Assembly: GCF_023699985.2 (NCBI RefSeq) | Contig: NC_069695.1 | Span: 10,351,501 to 10,415,500 of the forward strand | Direction: 5' to 3' | Origin: Odocoileus virginianus | Taxonomy: Eukaryota; Chordata; Mammalia; Artiodactyla; Cervidae | Length of the DNA: 64,000 nt | In this document: in pieces, positions 33,984-46,115 of the stretch | How positions within the stretch are numbered: the first letter of the stretch is position 1 | Layout of the letters: every line of letters starts with the position of its first letter | Notes under the pieces: generated by a model | What the model was told of the DNA's origin: nothing | Databases searched by the model: none | The model's input: the letters and a program-made list of their open reading frames with translations, nothing else | Translations under genes and position numbers: made by a program

Positions 33984-34741
33984 CCTAAGTCTGGCTCTTG
34001 AATTCAGAGTGGAAATTTAACAAACTTTTAACTAATTTCTCACAATGGCAAGCAGAATTCCAAGACAATTACCTTGCTAGGTACTCAAAAATCATGTTCT
34101 GACAGTTAGAAGGTGAACTATGGCACTTTTCCTTTGTCTTTACTGTGTGTTAGTGGAGCAGTCGTGTCAGACTCTTTGCGACCCCATCCACTGTAGCCTG
34201 CCAGGCTCCTCTGTTCATGGAATTCTTCAGGCAAGCATACTGGAATGGGTTGTCATTCCCTTCTCCAGGGGATCCTTCCAACCCAGGGACTGAACCCAGG
34301 TCTCCTGCCTTGCAGGTGAATTCTTTATTGTCTGAGCCACCAGGAAACCCTTTTTCTTTGCCTTCCTAAGCCTGGCTCTTGATTTCAGAGTGGAAATTTT
34401 AAACTTTTAATTAATTTCTCACAATAGCAGGCAGAATTCCAAGACAATTACCATGTTAGGTACTCAAAAATCATGTTCTGACAGTCAGAAGGTGAACTTC
34501 GGCACTGTTCCTTTGTCTTTAGTATATGTTAGTGGAGCAGTCGTGTCAGACTCTTTGTGACCCCGTGACTGTAGCCTGCCAGGCTCCTCTGTCCATGGAA
34601 TTCTTCAGGCAAGCATACTGGAGTGGGGTGTCATTTCTTTCTCCAGGGGATCCTCTCAACCCACTGAACCCAGGTCTTCCGCATTGCAGGTGGATTCTTT
34701 ACCATCTGAGCCACCAGGAAACCCTTTGTCTTTGCCTTCCT
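33984..34741 (+). repeat. 381-bp tandem duplication including a Bov-tA SINE
   Basis: Copy 1 (33984-34364) and copy 2 (34365-34741) both run from CCTAAG-CTGGCTCTTGA through ATTCCAAGACAATTACC, ACTCAAAAATCATGTTCTGA and an antisense Bov-tA to CCAGGAAACCC and CTTTGCCTTCC. They are about 90% identical by eye. The SINEs (about 34152-34353 and 34530-34724) were duplicated with their surroundings. Confidence 0.93.
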
Positions 34742-34971
34742 GTTGTAACAATCCTAATCATTGGGATACAAATGAATGCCTTGAGTTGAGGAAGGAGAAT
34801 GCTATGTAAAGGAGATGTAAAAGAGGAAAGTGCATTCGTGTCTCTCAAAAGTCTTTCCCTACTTGGTTGATATGCATGATAACAACATAGAATGTTCCTT
34901 AAGATCATAAATGAGGTATGAGCAGTAGTTTATTGTTATTGCAACACTAACTCAATTTTATAGGTTTGTCA

Positions 34972-35065
34972 GTGTAACCACAGAAGTCACGCATCTTGCC
35001 TAAGGCACGTAGCTGGCAGTTAGCAGGGTTGATGTGACCCTGGGCCCCTTAATTTCCAACCCCAT
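34972..35065 (-). repeat. MIR-like fragment
   Basis: TTGCCTAAGGCACGTAGCTG and GGCAGTTAGCAGGG resemble the conserved MIR core. Orientation and family are tentative. Confidence 0.4.
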
Positions 35066-36896
35066 GCTCTTGGCCACTCTGGTCCCCTGGCTCCCTGGGA
35101 AAGATGTTTCCTAGGTTTATGGCTTGGGAAACTGAGTAGGTAGAAGTTATACCTGCTGAGACCAGAAAGATCGGGGAAGGGTATAGGAGGTGCTTTTTAT
35201 TTGGAAACTGTTTCATTCATGATCCCCCACCCCTGATATCCAAATAAAGCTATCTAGTGGTTGAGTCTATGATGGAATTGAGAGAAGTTTTGGCCTATAG
35301 GTGGGGCTTAAAGCCTTGGGAATGGATGATGTCATTCTGGGAGAGATTTTTGAGACAAGTTCCCAGAATCTAACCCCGAGGAAACTGGGCATTTGGAGAG
35401 CTGGTGGAGGAAGAAGAACCTGAAGAAAGTGATGATCACCCCTTATAGGTGATGGGGTTTGTGCCTTCTTCTTGGGGGCAGTTGGAAATGTAGGTAGGAG
35501 TCTTATTAGGCACAAATGGGGTGGAGGTGTGGAGTCCTCCACTAATTAGGCAGTGCACTGATGGTGTTACCGCCTTGACCGGATGTGACTTAGGAACCAG
35601 GAGCAGCCTGCAATGGGTCTGGCAGTCCTGTGCATCCAAGAATTGCTTCCCATCCTGCCTTCCATTGCTCTGCCCCAAAATGCTCAACATGATCTTTAAC
35701 ATTCTTTGTACCACTCACGTTTATACTGCCGTTTAGTTTTCAGGTGTTTTTTGTCTCCCTTACTTCATGGCTCCCCACTGAAACTCAAGGAGTGTGGAAA
35801 GGTAGGCTGTTGAGACCTGAGGCTTTGAGGGGCTTGACCAAAGTCACCAAGCTCGTGAGAGGCAGAACTGGTGCTGGAATTCCTTCTTCTGTTGTTGCTC
35901 TGGGGCTCCTGCTGTTTTGTCCCCTTCTGTGTGGCTGTGTGGCTGTATCTGGAGAACCTGGGTTTATAGCAGAATCCCCACAGTGGGGCTGGGCTTGTGC
36001 TAATGAATTTGCTCCATCCATCCGATGGGAGGTTTTCATGGCTGCTGCGTGACGGTGTCTGCTGGGAGGCTATGTGAGCTGCACTGTTGGATGCCTGACT
36101 GTTCTCTGTGGATGACCATAGAGCAGGAGATAATTCATCCTTGGTGGATGCCCATATATGTACTCTAGAGTGCAGAGCCAGCAGTTGGTCTCAAGTAAAT
36201 ACTGTCTTTGCTTTTCCCCTTTTCTTATCATTTCTCTGCACATTTGATGTACCCCATCTCTGTGTATGTGGGCAACTTCTGGGTGAACCTAAAGAATGCT
36301 CTGGGTACCAAAGTGTCTGCCCTGGAGATGACTGAAGCCCTTTAAATTCTCAGAGTAGATGAGTAACTATTTAATATTAACTAGATGGCTGACCAAAGAT
36401 TCTCCTGTGTAAAAATATCTGTCTCCTTGGCATATCACTTTATTTAAAATGTTACCCTATTTCTCAGCTATGGCTCAAAAAAAATATTAAAATACATGTG
36501 TTATCTGAAAGGGAAATGTCCTGTATGTCACAACTTTCAAATATAACTCGAGTCTAATGCCTTCCATTTCTACCACCACGGGCTGAGTTTAGGGTCTCAT
36601 CTTCCATTTGGGTTACTGCTGCGGCCTCTGAAGGGGCCTCAGTCTTGCATGTGTTTCTTTTTTTAACTCCCAAGTCCACCCCCTATGCTACAGGGGAGGA
36701 AGAAGTGTTTGTGGATGTTTCTTTTCTAATGGTTTCAGAATGTTAAAATGCTGATGGGAAGGAACTAGCTGGGGGAGAGAGGTTGACAGGTGGGAGGGGG
36801 TGAGGAGACAGAGAAAGGGGATAACTGGTAGTGGAATCCCAGACAGTACCAGCTTTGGTGGGATCCAGGGCCAAGACCCTGAAATTTAGCTCTGAA

Positions 36897-37198
36897 GAGG
36901 TGGTTGTTGTCATTCAGTCACTTAGTCATGTCCAACTCTTCGCAACCCCATGGACTGCAGCACACCAGGCTTCCCTGCCCTTCACTGTCTCCTAGAGTTC
37001 ACTCAAACTCATGTCCATTGAGTCGATGAAGCCATCCTACCATCTTGTCCTCTTTCACCCCCTTCTTCTCCTGCCCTCAATCTTTCCCGGCATCAGGGTC
37101 TTTTCCAGTGAGTCGGCTCTTTGCATCAGGTGGCCAAAGTATTAGAGCTTCAGCTAGCATCAGCATCAGTCCTTCCAATGAATATTGAAAGACATGGG
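36897..37198 (-). mobile_element. BovB 3' end, antisense, between 40-bp direct repeats
   Basis: TTGTCATTCAGTCACTTAGTC to CAGTCCTTCCAATGAATATT, antisense BovB. GGTGGGATCCAG...CTCTGA at 36857-36896 recurs at 37199-37238 with about 6 mismatches in 40, an unusually long flanking duplication. Confidence 0.85.
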
Positions 37199-38017
37199 GG
37201 TGGGATCCAGAGCCAAGATGCTGACATTTACCTCTGAGAATGTAGGATTCTCCAGTTGTTGGAGGAAAAGCAGAGAAAAGCTGGGTGCTGATGCTGCAGG
37301 AAGGTTGGTAGACATGGTGTCAGGAAGTTGAACTATTCTAGGCTTTTTCCTCTCAGTGCAAAGATTCCTATTATCTTAGCACATGGTAGGTACTGACATG
37401 CTGGATGAATCACATGTGGACTTTAATGTCTCTCATAATGTAGATGTGCCCAGGGAATCCCCAGATAGGAATGTCACATGTACTTGGGGAAAAGAAAGCT
37501 TGAACCTGAACCTGCTGTGTGTGCTGTGAATTAACTGACGCACAGTTGGTGCATAGGTGGGTGAGCAGCCAGATGAGATGACTGAACCTCCGGAGGGACA
37601 GAGGCTAAGGGGGTGGCGATGGCGCTGCAGCGTTTCCAGGGAGCCTGCGGCAGGTGCCTTGGTGAGCAGGAGTGTGGTGTTGAAGACGCAGTGGATCTGA
37701 CATCTCTGCTTGGTCGGTGGCTATACTCTCTCCCCCAGGTTCCCTTGCACTTGTCACAGGTGGGATAGAGAGAGAGAGAGAGAATCAGACTTTGGCAGCT
37801 GCAAGCACGCTTAGATATTTTTCTGTCTAACCTGTTTATTTTACAGAAGATGAAATGGAGTGTGAAGGAGGAGAGGAGACTGGCTAGGCCCTGCCCTGAA
37901 TTTGTGCTGGGGCCCTAGGGTACTAGACACCAAGGCCAGTGCTCCTTTTAGCCTTCAGTGGAAGGGCCAGCTCCCTGGGCCAGTCATAGTCAGATCCACA
38001 TATTTTCCTGGGGGTGG

Positions 38018-38041
38018 TGTGTATGTGTGTGTGTGTGTGTG
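38018..38041. repeat. (GT)n microsatellite
   Basis: Short GT-rich run interrupted by one TAT. Confidence 0.85.
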
Positions 38042-38214
38042 AACTGAGAATGACCTCACACCCCATTCTTTTTGTGCTTGACCAAGATAATCATCAGATT
38101 TGACCCTTCATGATGAATGTGAGACTTTTCTCAAACACATGGCCTCGAAGAGATGAGTTTTAAACTGTACCAGGAGTGAAAAACCTAAGAAATTAAAACA
38201 TTAACATCTTTTAA

Positions 38215-39205
38215 GACTTTTTAAGAACAGTTTTAGGTTCACAAGATTGAAAGGAATGTACAGAGATTTATCATATATCCTCTGCCCCCACACGTGGATT
38301 GGAGGAGGCAGTGGCACCCCACTCCAGTGCTCTTGCCTGGAAAATCCCATGGACGGAGGAGCCTGGCGGGCTGCAGTCCATGGGGCCACGAAGAGTCAGA
38401 CACGACTGAGCGACTTCACTTTCACTTTTCACTCATGCATTGGAGAAGGAAATGGCAACCCACTCCAGTGTTCTTGCCTGGAGAATCCCAGGGACGGGGG
38501 AGCCTGGTGGCCTGCCGTCTATGGGGTCACACAGAGTCAGACACAACTAAAGCGACTTAGCAGCAGCAGCCATACATGAATAGCCTCCCTCATTATCCAC
38601 ATCCGCTGCCAGAGTGGTCCATTTGTTACAACTGATGAACCTATATTGACTCATCATAACTGCATAAAGCCTGTAGTTTACCTCAGGGTTCACACTTGGC
38701 GTAATTCTTGGTGTTGTATACTCTATGGGTTTGAACAAATGTGCAGTAACATGTATCCATCATTATGGTGTCATGTGGAGTATTTTCACTGTCCTAAAAA
38801 GTCCTCTCTGCTTCACCTATTCATCCTCCACCACCCCTATCAACCACTGATCTTTTGACAGTCTCCATAGTTATATCTTTTCTAGACTGTCATATCGTTG
38901 GAATCATACAGTGTGAAGCCTTTTCAGATTGGCTTCTTTATTTGAGTAATATGCACTTAAGTTTCCTCCATGTCTTTTCATGGCTTGATATCTCATTTCT
39001 TTTTAGCACTGATTAATATTCCATTTTCTGAATATGCTGCAGTTTATCCATTTACCTGGTGAAGAGCATCTTAGTTGCTTCCAAGTTTGGGCAATTATGA
39101 GTAAAGCTGCTAGCAGTTTGCAGGTTTTTGCATGGATATAAGTTTTCAATCCACGTATCTTTTAAAGGAACATGCTACATGCAAATGTAAAGTTTTTCAT
39201 GGCAT
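38215..39205 (-). repeat. Old L1 3' region, antisense, split by a BOV-A2
   Basis: ACAGTTTTAGGTTCACAAG before the SINE and CATAGTTATATCTTTTCTAG, TTATCCATTTACCTGGTGAA and AGTTGCTTCCAAGTTTGG after it follow antisense L1M order. Confidence 0.75.
38297..38569 (+). repeat. BOV-A2 dimeric SINE, sense
   Basis: Two head-to-tail monomers with the CTTTCACTTTTCAC...TGCATTGGAGAAGG linker and a CAGCAGCAGC end. CCACACGTG before and CCATACATG after may be a worn duplication. Confidence 0.92.
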
Positions 39206-39460
39206 AAGGAAAGTAGACTAACATGGGCAGAAGTGTCATCAAGCAAAAGGATATGAATGACTGAAGGTGGAGAAAACCACTCTAAAATAGCCCATTTGAA
39301 CTCATATTTGGGGTTGGATGATAGAAACAAGAGAACTACCTGAATAGTCATTTTGAAATTCCCAGATCAGATCGTATGTTAAGAGATGCTTGAAGTTTTC
39401 TGAAATTGAAAATTTAACATTGTGGTATGTTTTAGGAGTTAGTAAAGTCAAATCAGTCAG

Positions 39461-39479
39461 TTTTTTTTTTTTTTTTTTT
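39461..39479. repeat. Poly-T tract
   Basis: Run of 19 T bases; likely a retroelement tail remnant, not assigned. Confidence 0.85.
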
Positions 39480-39656
39480 AGCAGTTGCTAAATACTTGAC
39501 ATAAAAGGTGTACTGTTTATTTGTCAGATTAAATACTTCAGAATTAAGGAATTTAATTAATCCATCTTAGCTGATTAAAAATGGCACCAAAAATAACTTA
39601 TTAGGGACTGAAGAGGTTGGAATTGTTCCTGAATAGTATGCTGTCTCACCTTTTAT

Positions 39657-39688
39657 ACTTGATCTTAGCCAAAAGGCTGAGAAGCGGT
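39657..39688 (-). pseudogene. U2 snRNA 5'-end fragment (retro-inserted)
   Basis: Read on the minus strand it matches the first ~32 nt of U2 snRNA, including CTTCTCAGCCTTTTGGCTAA where U2 has one G for A difference. TCTCACCTTTT at 39644-39654 and 39692-39702 flanks it as an 11-bp direct repeat, with only 2-3 filler bases on either side. The rest of U2 is absent, so it is not a working gene. U2 pseudogenes of this 3'-truncated kind are known in mammals. Confidence 0.85.
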
Positions 39689-39844
39689 TGCTCTCACCTT
39701 TTGATGCAACAGGTAGATTTTGATGAGCTCACAATGAAGGGGATTTTCAGTGCCTATCCTTCAAGAAAATCTGCAAAGCTACTATTATAATCAAGAAAAA
39801 TTTAAACATGTTCACACTAAACACTGGATATGAATATTTCTATT

Positions 39845-40590
39845 TATCTGGAATGCCCCCAAAAGTGGCAATAATGTAAATGTCCTTCAACTGAAAAATG
39901 AAAAATAGAAGTGGTATATCCATACAACAGAATGTTGTTTGGCCTTAAAAATTAGGAGTGAAGAATCGACACATGCAACAACATGGATAAACTTTGAAAA
40001 CATCATACTAAATGAACTAAACCAGTCAAAAGATCATGGTTCCATTCATAGGAAAGTTCAGAATAGACAGAGGCAGAGAGTGGATTAGTGAATGCCTGGG
40101 ACTAGGGGACTGGGAATGTTCTTTTGTAATGATGACAAAGTTTTCAAGTTGATTTTGGTGAAAGTGAAAGTCACTCAGTTGTGTCCAACTCTTTGTGACC
40201 CCATGGGCTGTATAAGTCCATGGAATTTTCTAGGCCAGAATACTGGAGTGGGTAGCCTTTCCCTTCTCCAGGAGATCTTCCCAACCCAGGGATCGAACCC
40301 AGGTCTCCAGCATTGCAGGCAGATTCTTTACCAGCTGAGCCCCAAAGAAAGTCCAAGAATACTGCAGTGGGTAGTCTATCCCTTCTCCAATGGATCTTCG
40401 TGACCCAGGAATTGAACTGGGGTCTTCTGCATTGCAGGTGGATTCTTTACCAACTGAGCTATCAGGGAAGCCCTGATTTTGGTGATGGTTGCACAGTTCT
40501 GTGAGCATACTAAAAATCATTGGATTATACAGTTTAAATGGGTCAACCATATGATACTTGAATTATATCTCAGTAAAGCTGTTAACCCTT
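39845..40590 (+). repeat. Old L1 3' region, sense, split by a composite SINE
   Basis: TGGTATATCCATACAACAGAA, CAACATGGATAAACTTTGAA and, after the SINE, CTTGAATTATATCTCAGTAAA follow L1 3' order. Confidence 0.75.
40162..40473 (-). repeat. Composite Bov-tA SINE, antisense (one and a half units)
   Basis: One full antisense Bov-tA (to about 40354) is followed without a break by a second partial unit with its own tRNA-like end GAGCTATCAGGGAAGCCC. TGATTTTGGTGA at 40150-40161 and 40474-40485 flanks the whole, so both parts entered as one insertion. Confidence 0.85.
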
Positions 40591-40745
40591 CCCCCAAATT
40601 AATAAAAAGCAGAAAGCAGATGTAGAGATTCTATTTTACAGAGAAAGTGAGCAGGAACTACATTTCTTAGATGGGAACACCTGATATCATCATACTAGTC
40701 TTGATAAATAAGGTTGAGACAGGTGGGATGAGAACAGGGAGATAG

Positions 40746-40823
40746 CTGTGAATAATACTATGAATAATACTATGAATTACACTGTGAATAATACTATGAA
40801 TAATACTGTGAATAATACTATGT
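40746..40823. repeat. Short tandem repeat, about 13-bp unit
   Basis: Six imperfect copies of GTGAATAATACTA / ATGAATAATACTA in tandem. It makes a long ISH-repeat open frame on the minus strand that is not a gene. Confidence 0.85.
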
Positions 40824-43154
40824 TGTGAAGAGTCCTGTCCGAAAACATTTGTTTGTAGTTCAGTAGGTATACACCACCTGGGGAAGAATTCAGTACCATA
40901 CATGCTAACCAACGTGCATATAAATCTTCTTATTTAAAAGAGGGTTTCTCCAAGTTGTAAACCAGATTTGTGAATTTAAGCTTCATTAAGTATAAAACAA
41001 GGATTTAACAAGAAAACATTTAGGTCTTGGGTTCATATAGGACTAGATCCTAAGAGTCAGGCACAGCAAAGAAATGAAGCCAGAAGAGAAGAGGATTAAA
41101 GAGGAAACACTTGAGCAGCTGGGCGGAAGGGCCCATCTCAGACTCGAGGTTGTTGGCTCTTTGAACTTGCTTTCCTGGGTTCTGAAGGCCTTGCCGACTG
41201 CCTGACACCTCTCATCTTTGGCCTTTTCCCTGTATTCCTTTTCCATGAGTCAAGAAGCCTGAACATGACTCAGCAAAATGCGCCAGGCTGTGGTTGCTGA
41301 GCAGGTTGGCCAAGTAAGCCTCTCAGCCTTGGAGTTTTGTAGTAAGTATTTCCAGGCCCCGGAGGAGACCGTGGTATCAGCAAGAATGTTAGGATGCTCT
41401 GGGTCAGCATTTTATGAATATGGGGTGGACCACAATCTAGGCACTCAGATCAGAGAAGGGAAATGTGTTGCTTCCAACAGGAGCACGTCTTTCTATGGGT
41501 GACACTCACTCACAGCGGGGGTGTAGGGAGGAGTGCTCCAGTAGGTGAGGTGATACATGTGGCTTCCTGGGTCCTCACAGATTGCTGGTAACTCACTCCC
41601 AGGAAGCTGGGCTTCCCTCTCCCTGAGCACACCTGCTGCTCAAGTAGTGTTTGTAATTTACAATTTAAAACTCCCGTGGATCTTGATAAATGACACTAAA
41701 AGTAACACTAAAAAAGACTTCCCCATTTGGGATTTTTGCAACTGAGGAGGGACTTTTTCACAACCATTACTAAAAACAGCCAGATCGCAGCGTTTAAGCT
41801 TTACTAAAGGAAAGCCTAGAATGTATTTTTCTTTCTTTCTTTTTTTTTTTTAACAATTTGAACAGCAAGCAAATTCTGGTCCTGGGAGTATTTGAGGATT
41901 GCTTTAATTAAATTACCCAGCCCCTAAAAGCCTGCGAATATTCAGAACTCAAATCTTCCCAAAGTCAATTAGCTGCATTAAAACAGTCCTTCTGCTTGTA
42001 GGGAGACATTGTTGAATTTTTGACACAAAAGGAAGTTTATTGTAACATAGGATTCTTTTCCCCCCAACAAGGAAGGTTTTTTCATAAACTACCCTGAACC
42101 GTTTCTCCTCCCCCCAACTTGTCCTTCAAGGAGAGACAAGGGGAAACATTTCTAAGCAGCCATCCCACTGCACAGCCAATTCCTGACTCTGAGCTTCTCT
42201 TCCGTTGCTGAAAACTTCTAGCTGTTGGTAAAGATGAACCTCGAGACAGTCGACATTGACATCTAACAGGATTCTTCAGGGGCCTTTCTCTCGGGTCTCA
42301 GCCTTCTTGGATTAGACTGTTGGAGTTCTCTTCCCAACTTTGCAGCACAGTTGCTGTCCTTTGTTCTGGGTGTGCTGGGTGTCCCTCTGAGTGTCAGCTC
42401 CTCAAGGGAGCTGTTTTCCTGTACTTACTTGGAAAGCTCAAAATGGGACCCCATGCAGGTATGTAGTAGAATCGCCACCTGACTGGTGGGCAGCTGCATC
42501 CCCTTTTCCCAACATCATGTTTTTTTTTCCTCCCATTTTGACTGCTGAGAGGTTTGTAGACACTCAAGTTGGGCTTAAAGAGTCCTGATTTGGAAGTTGA
42601 ACTGTAATTCTTGGTTTCTTGCCCACATTGGCCCACCACCCTATCAGAGGGCATGTGCGCTCTATCCTGTGGGGAGTGTTGAGTGCCACACCCTCGGCTG
42701 GGCTTGACTGAGGAGGGGGAGGGAGCCATATGGGACTTGGCCAAGGAAACCCTGGCTTTGGGTAAGGTACTTTCTTCCACTTTGTACAGGTTATTGGGCC
42801 TGGAAAGTGGGTGGAAGAGTGTTGCCTCACCTGCCTCCCATGGTCAGCAGGAGGTAAATTGAAGTTGTAGATGTGATTGTGTTGTAAGGTAGAGTTGACA
42901 TTGACTGCTGTGAACTTTGACCATCCCTGTTACCTAGGTTTTCTGTTTGGGTAACTCTTGGCCACTTGCATCTGTGCAATATAAGAAGGCCTTGAAAGAG
43001 GGCAGGAAAGTGAGCAATCAGTAGGAATTATCTGTTAAAGATCTCGGTTACTCTCTCACCCAGCACTGTAACTGCAGGTCCTGTGATCCTCTCCAGAAGG
43101 TAGTCGATTTGGGGCCTGAAGCTGCTGTTAAAGAAGTTCAGAACTTGATATAAG

Positions 43155-43245
43155 TGTACAGTTGACGCTTGAACAATGTGGGATTTAGGGGCGCCAACTC
43201 TCTGCACGGATGAAATTCACATATAACTGAGAGTTGGCCCCTGCT
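43155..43245. mobile_element. Possible Tigger-type terminal fragment
   Basis: CAGTTGACGCTTGAACAATG then GGGATTTAGGGGCGCC resemble the ends of a pogo/Tigger element whose termini read CAGTTGACCCTTGAACAAC. Only the end is present. Confidence 0.45.
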
Positions 43246-43389
43246 GTCCGTGGGTGCTCCCATTTAACCTGCCATGAGTTTTGCAATACTGTAGTATTTA
43301 GTACTGAAAAAAAAAATCTGCATGTCTGTGTTCCCACGCAGTTCGTACCTGTTGCTGAAGGGTCAGCTGTAGTCGGTTCATCTATTACT

Positions 43390-43580
43390 TTTAAAAATTT
43401 ATTTATTTATTTTAATTGGAGGCTAATTACTTTACAATATTGTAGTGGTTTTTGCCATACATTAACATGAATCAGCCATGGGTGTATATGTGTCCCCCAT
43501 CCTGAACCCCCCTCCCATCTCCCTCCCCATCCCATCCCTCAGGATCATCCCAGTGCACCGGCCCTGAGCACCCTGTCCCA
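43390..43580 (-). repeat. Ruminant L1 3' end, antisense
   Basis: TTTTAATTGGAGGCTAATTAC to CCCAGTGCACCGGCCCTGAG, 5' truncated copy of the L1 also seen at 5530 and 19893. Confidence 0.85.
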
Positions 43581-44879
43581 TTAAAATGGTTTCATCTGCC
43601 ATCTTAACAGCTCACAGAGTGGATGCAGGTTGGGAAGATGCCTTGGCTGAGCTCAGAGGAGTGGGGCTGGCACGTTTAGACCTGCAGGTAGTGTTTCCCA
43701 GATAAGACAAATCTAAGAATGCATCGAAAGTGTAGGCTGAGAGAAGGGAGAAGCCTTTCTCAATTTTACTTTTGTTAGGGATATTTCTGAGAGCGACGAG
43801 TTTTCCTGACAGCGTAATGAATTATTGACTTGCTTTCCATTATTAGGTCTTTCAGCCCATGAAAGTGAGTCTTTCTTTAGAGGACTCAGAAGTGGTTAGA
43901 GACCCACTGGTTATTCCAGGACCCACAGACTTGGGATGTTGTAGTAAAGAAACCCACGAATGAATGTGCTACTGATAAATAACCAGAGCTACCGTTCAGG
44001 TGCATTTGCTGTGAGCCCAGCAGTTCCGTGCAGATAATCCCAACAGTATCTACTAAGCTATGAGGTCAGTTCTGTCTCTGCTTGAACACCTTCAGTCTGA
44101 AGCAGATTGTCTTATGAGGTGACCTCTCATGTACTCGAACACATGATGTGTTTGAAGGGCCCCTGCGTCATAGAAAGAGTGCTGGGCTGGAGTGTCCAAG
44201 CTTGTGCCCTCGGTGGTCTAATTTTTTTAAGCTGTGTAGGGAAAACACTGTGAAGGTAGAGCCTTTATTTTTATAGCTGAGTAAAGCTCACAACAGAATT
44301 AGCCTAATATGTTTAATGATGTTCATAATCATTGTGCTACATGATAATTTAGGCATAAATATTAAGTAGCTGACACAAATGACTGCAATTAGTAGTACCT
44401 TTCCATAGCCAGACTATCTTTTGCATTCTCTTTTTTCACTTAGAGCACGTGTTCATTCATTGTGAACTGTTGGAATGCCTCTGGGCACCAGCCTCTGGTT
44501 TGTCCTCAGTCTGCCCTGGGGCCTGTCAGCTGCTAACACAGCCCAGCGCTTTCCCACCTCCACTCCATCCTGAGTGTCTCATACGTGAAAGGCTGGACAA
44601 ACAGTTTCTGGGCCAGGAGGCTGGGGTGGTTGCATTTAGCAGATGAAGGCTACAGAAGAAGCGAAACCCTGTGAGAGCCTCTCTAATGGGGACCTGTGAG
44701 AGCCTTTGTAGCAGCTGGAGGGGGAAGATGGATCCACAGACACTGTCTCTTGAGCCAGCTTTTCCCCCTCTAGAATAGACTCCCCAGAACAACCAAGGCA
44801 GATTCAGCTTCAGGCCTAGGTGCTGTATAATTTCATGGCCACATGAGAGAACCATGAACTTTCAAACCAGCCAAGGAAT

Positions 44880-44995
44880 GATGATGCTGGGTGCCCAGAC
44901 CAGCAGCATCAGCATCACCCAGGAACTTACTAGAAAGTACATCTCAATCCTTGCCCCACTAAGGGCAATGTTGGGCTGTTCAGGGCAATAAGATG
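44880..44995. mobile_element. MER5-type hAT fragment
   Basis: CAGCAGCATCAGCATCACCCAGGAACTTA matches the MER5A middle in its reverse sense; written here only in part. The ends are lost. Confidence 0.5.
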
Positions 44996-45589
44996 CAGAA
45001 ACTGTGAGAGTGTCATTTAGTCTTCTGGTGAGCTTTGACACTTGAAAGTTTATATACCAACTTGAGCTACAATGTTTTCTAGTGGAGGGAACCTTGCCCC
45101 CTATCCTAGGAGTCTCTGAAATCTACCTCCCACCTCCACCAGCACACTTAGTGATGCTTCTTATTGGCCCTTGAAAAATGCAGCAGGACTGACAAAATGT
45201 AGGCATGGTTTCCTTGAAAGTTATTGTTATTAATGCTGTGCAAAGAGGCATGATTTTGCAATAAGGAAAAGACAGACATTTTTAAAAGGGAATGAGGGAC
45301 TCTTAACCACTTCTGTTCCATGTAAAACATTTAAATATATCAAATATAATATGTACAATTGCAAAGGACTGATTATACTGAACTTATTAAATTATTTTAG
45401 GGGTTTGTGATAGAGTAAATATAAGGCATGTTAATACATTAGTGGCAGATCTAATAATAACCATAATTTTGAAGTAGTGATGAGTGTAAATATTTAATGA
45501 TATCTGCAGCAATTGTAATATAATATGGTATCAAAGTCACAGGTTCTGCTAATTCTGCTCCCTGTTTTTGACTGTATTATTTTTTGTTT

Positions 45590-46115
45590 TCTTTATTTTT
45601 TAAATTGAAGTATAGTTGATTTGGGGCTTCCCTGACGGCTCAGATGGTAAAGGGTCTGCCTGCAACACAGGAGATCCAGTTTCAATCCCTGGATTGGGAA
45701 GATTCCCCTGGAGAAGGGAATGGCTACCCACTCCAGTATTCTTGCCTGGAGAATTCCATGATAGAAGCTACAGTCCATGGGGTTGCAAAGAGTTGGACAT
45801 GACTGAGTGACTCACATAGCTGATTTACAGTGTTGTGTTAGTTTCTGGTATATAGCAAAGTGATCTTGTTGTATATAGATCTTTTCTGATTCTTTTCCAT
45901 TATAGATTATTGCAAGATATTGAATATAATTCTCTGTACCATACAGTAGGAGCTTGCTTATATTACATATGGCAGTGTGTGTCTGTTAATCCAGTGTGTA
46001 TCCCTCCCCACTTGGCCTTTGGGTAATCATAAGTTTGTTTTCTGTGTCTGTGTGTCTGTTTTATAAATAAGTTCATTTGTGTAATTTTTTTTAGATTTCA
46101 CATTTGGCTATATTC
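45590..46115 (-). repeat. Old L1 3' end, antisense, split by a SINE
   Basis: TTTTTTAAATTGAAGTATAG, then after the SINE TTACAGTGTTGTGTTAG, TTCTCTGTACCATACAGTAG and GTTTTCTGTGTCTG follow antisense L1M 3' order. Confidence 0.75.
45623..45815 (+). repeat. Bov-tA SINE, sense, nested in L1
   Basis: GGGGCTTCCCTGACGGCTCA head to GACATGACTGAGTGACTCAC. ATAGTTGATTT (45612-45622) and ATAGCTGATTT (45816-45826) flank it. Confidence 0.92.

Noticed and set aside
35220..35720. Possible processed pseudogene suggested by long minus-strand frames
   Set aside because: No recognisable protein text, poly-A tail or target duplication could be seen.
39657..39688. U2 snRNA gene
   Set aside because: Only the first ~32 nt are present and there is no snRNA promoter or 3' box.
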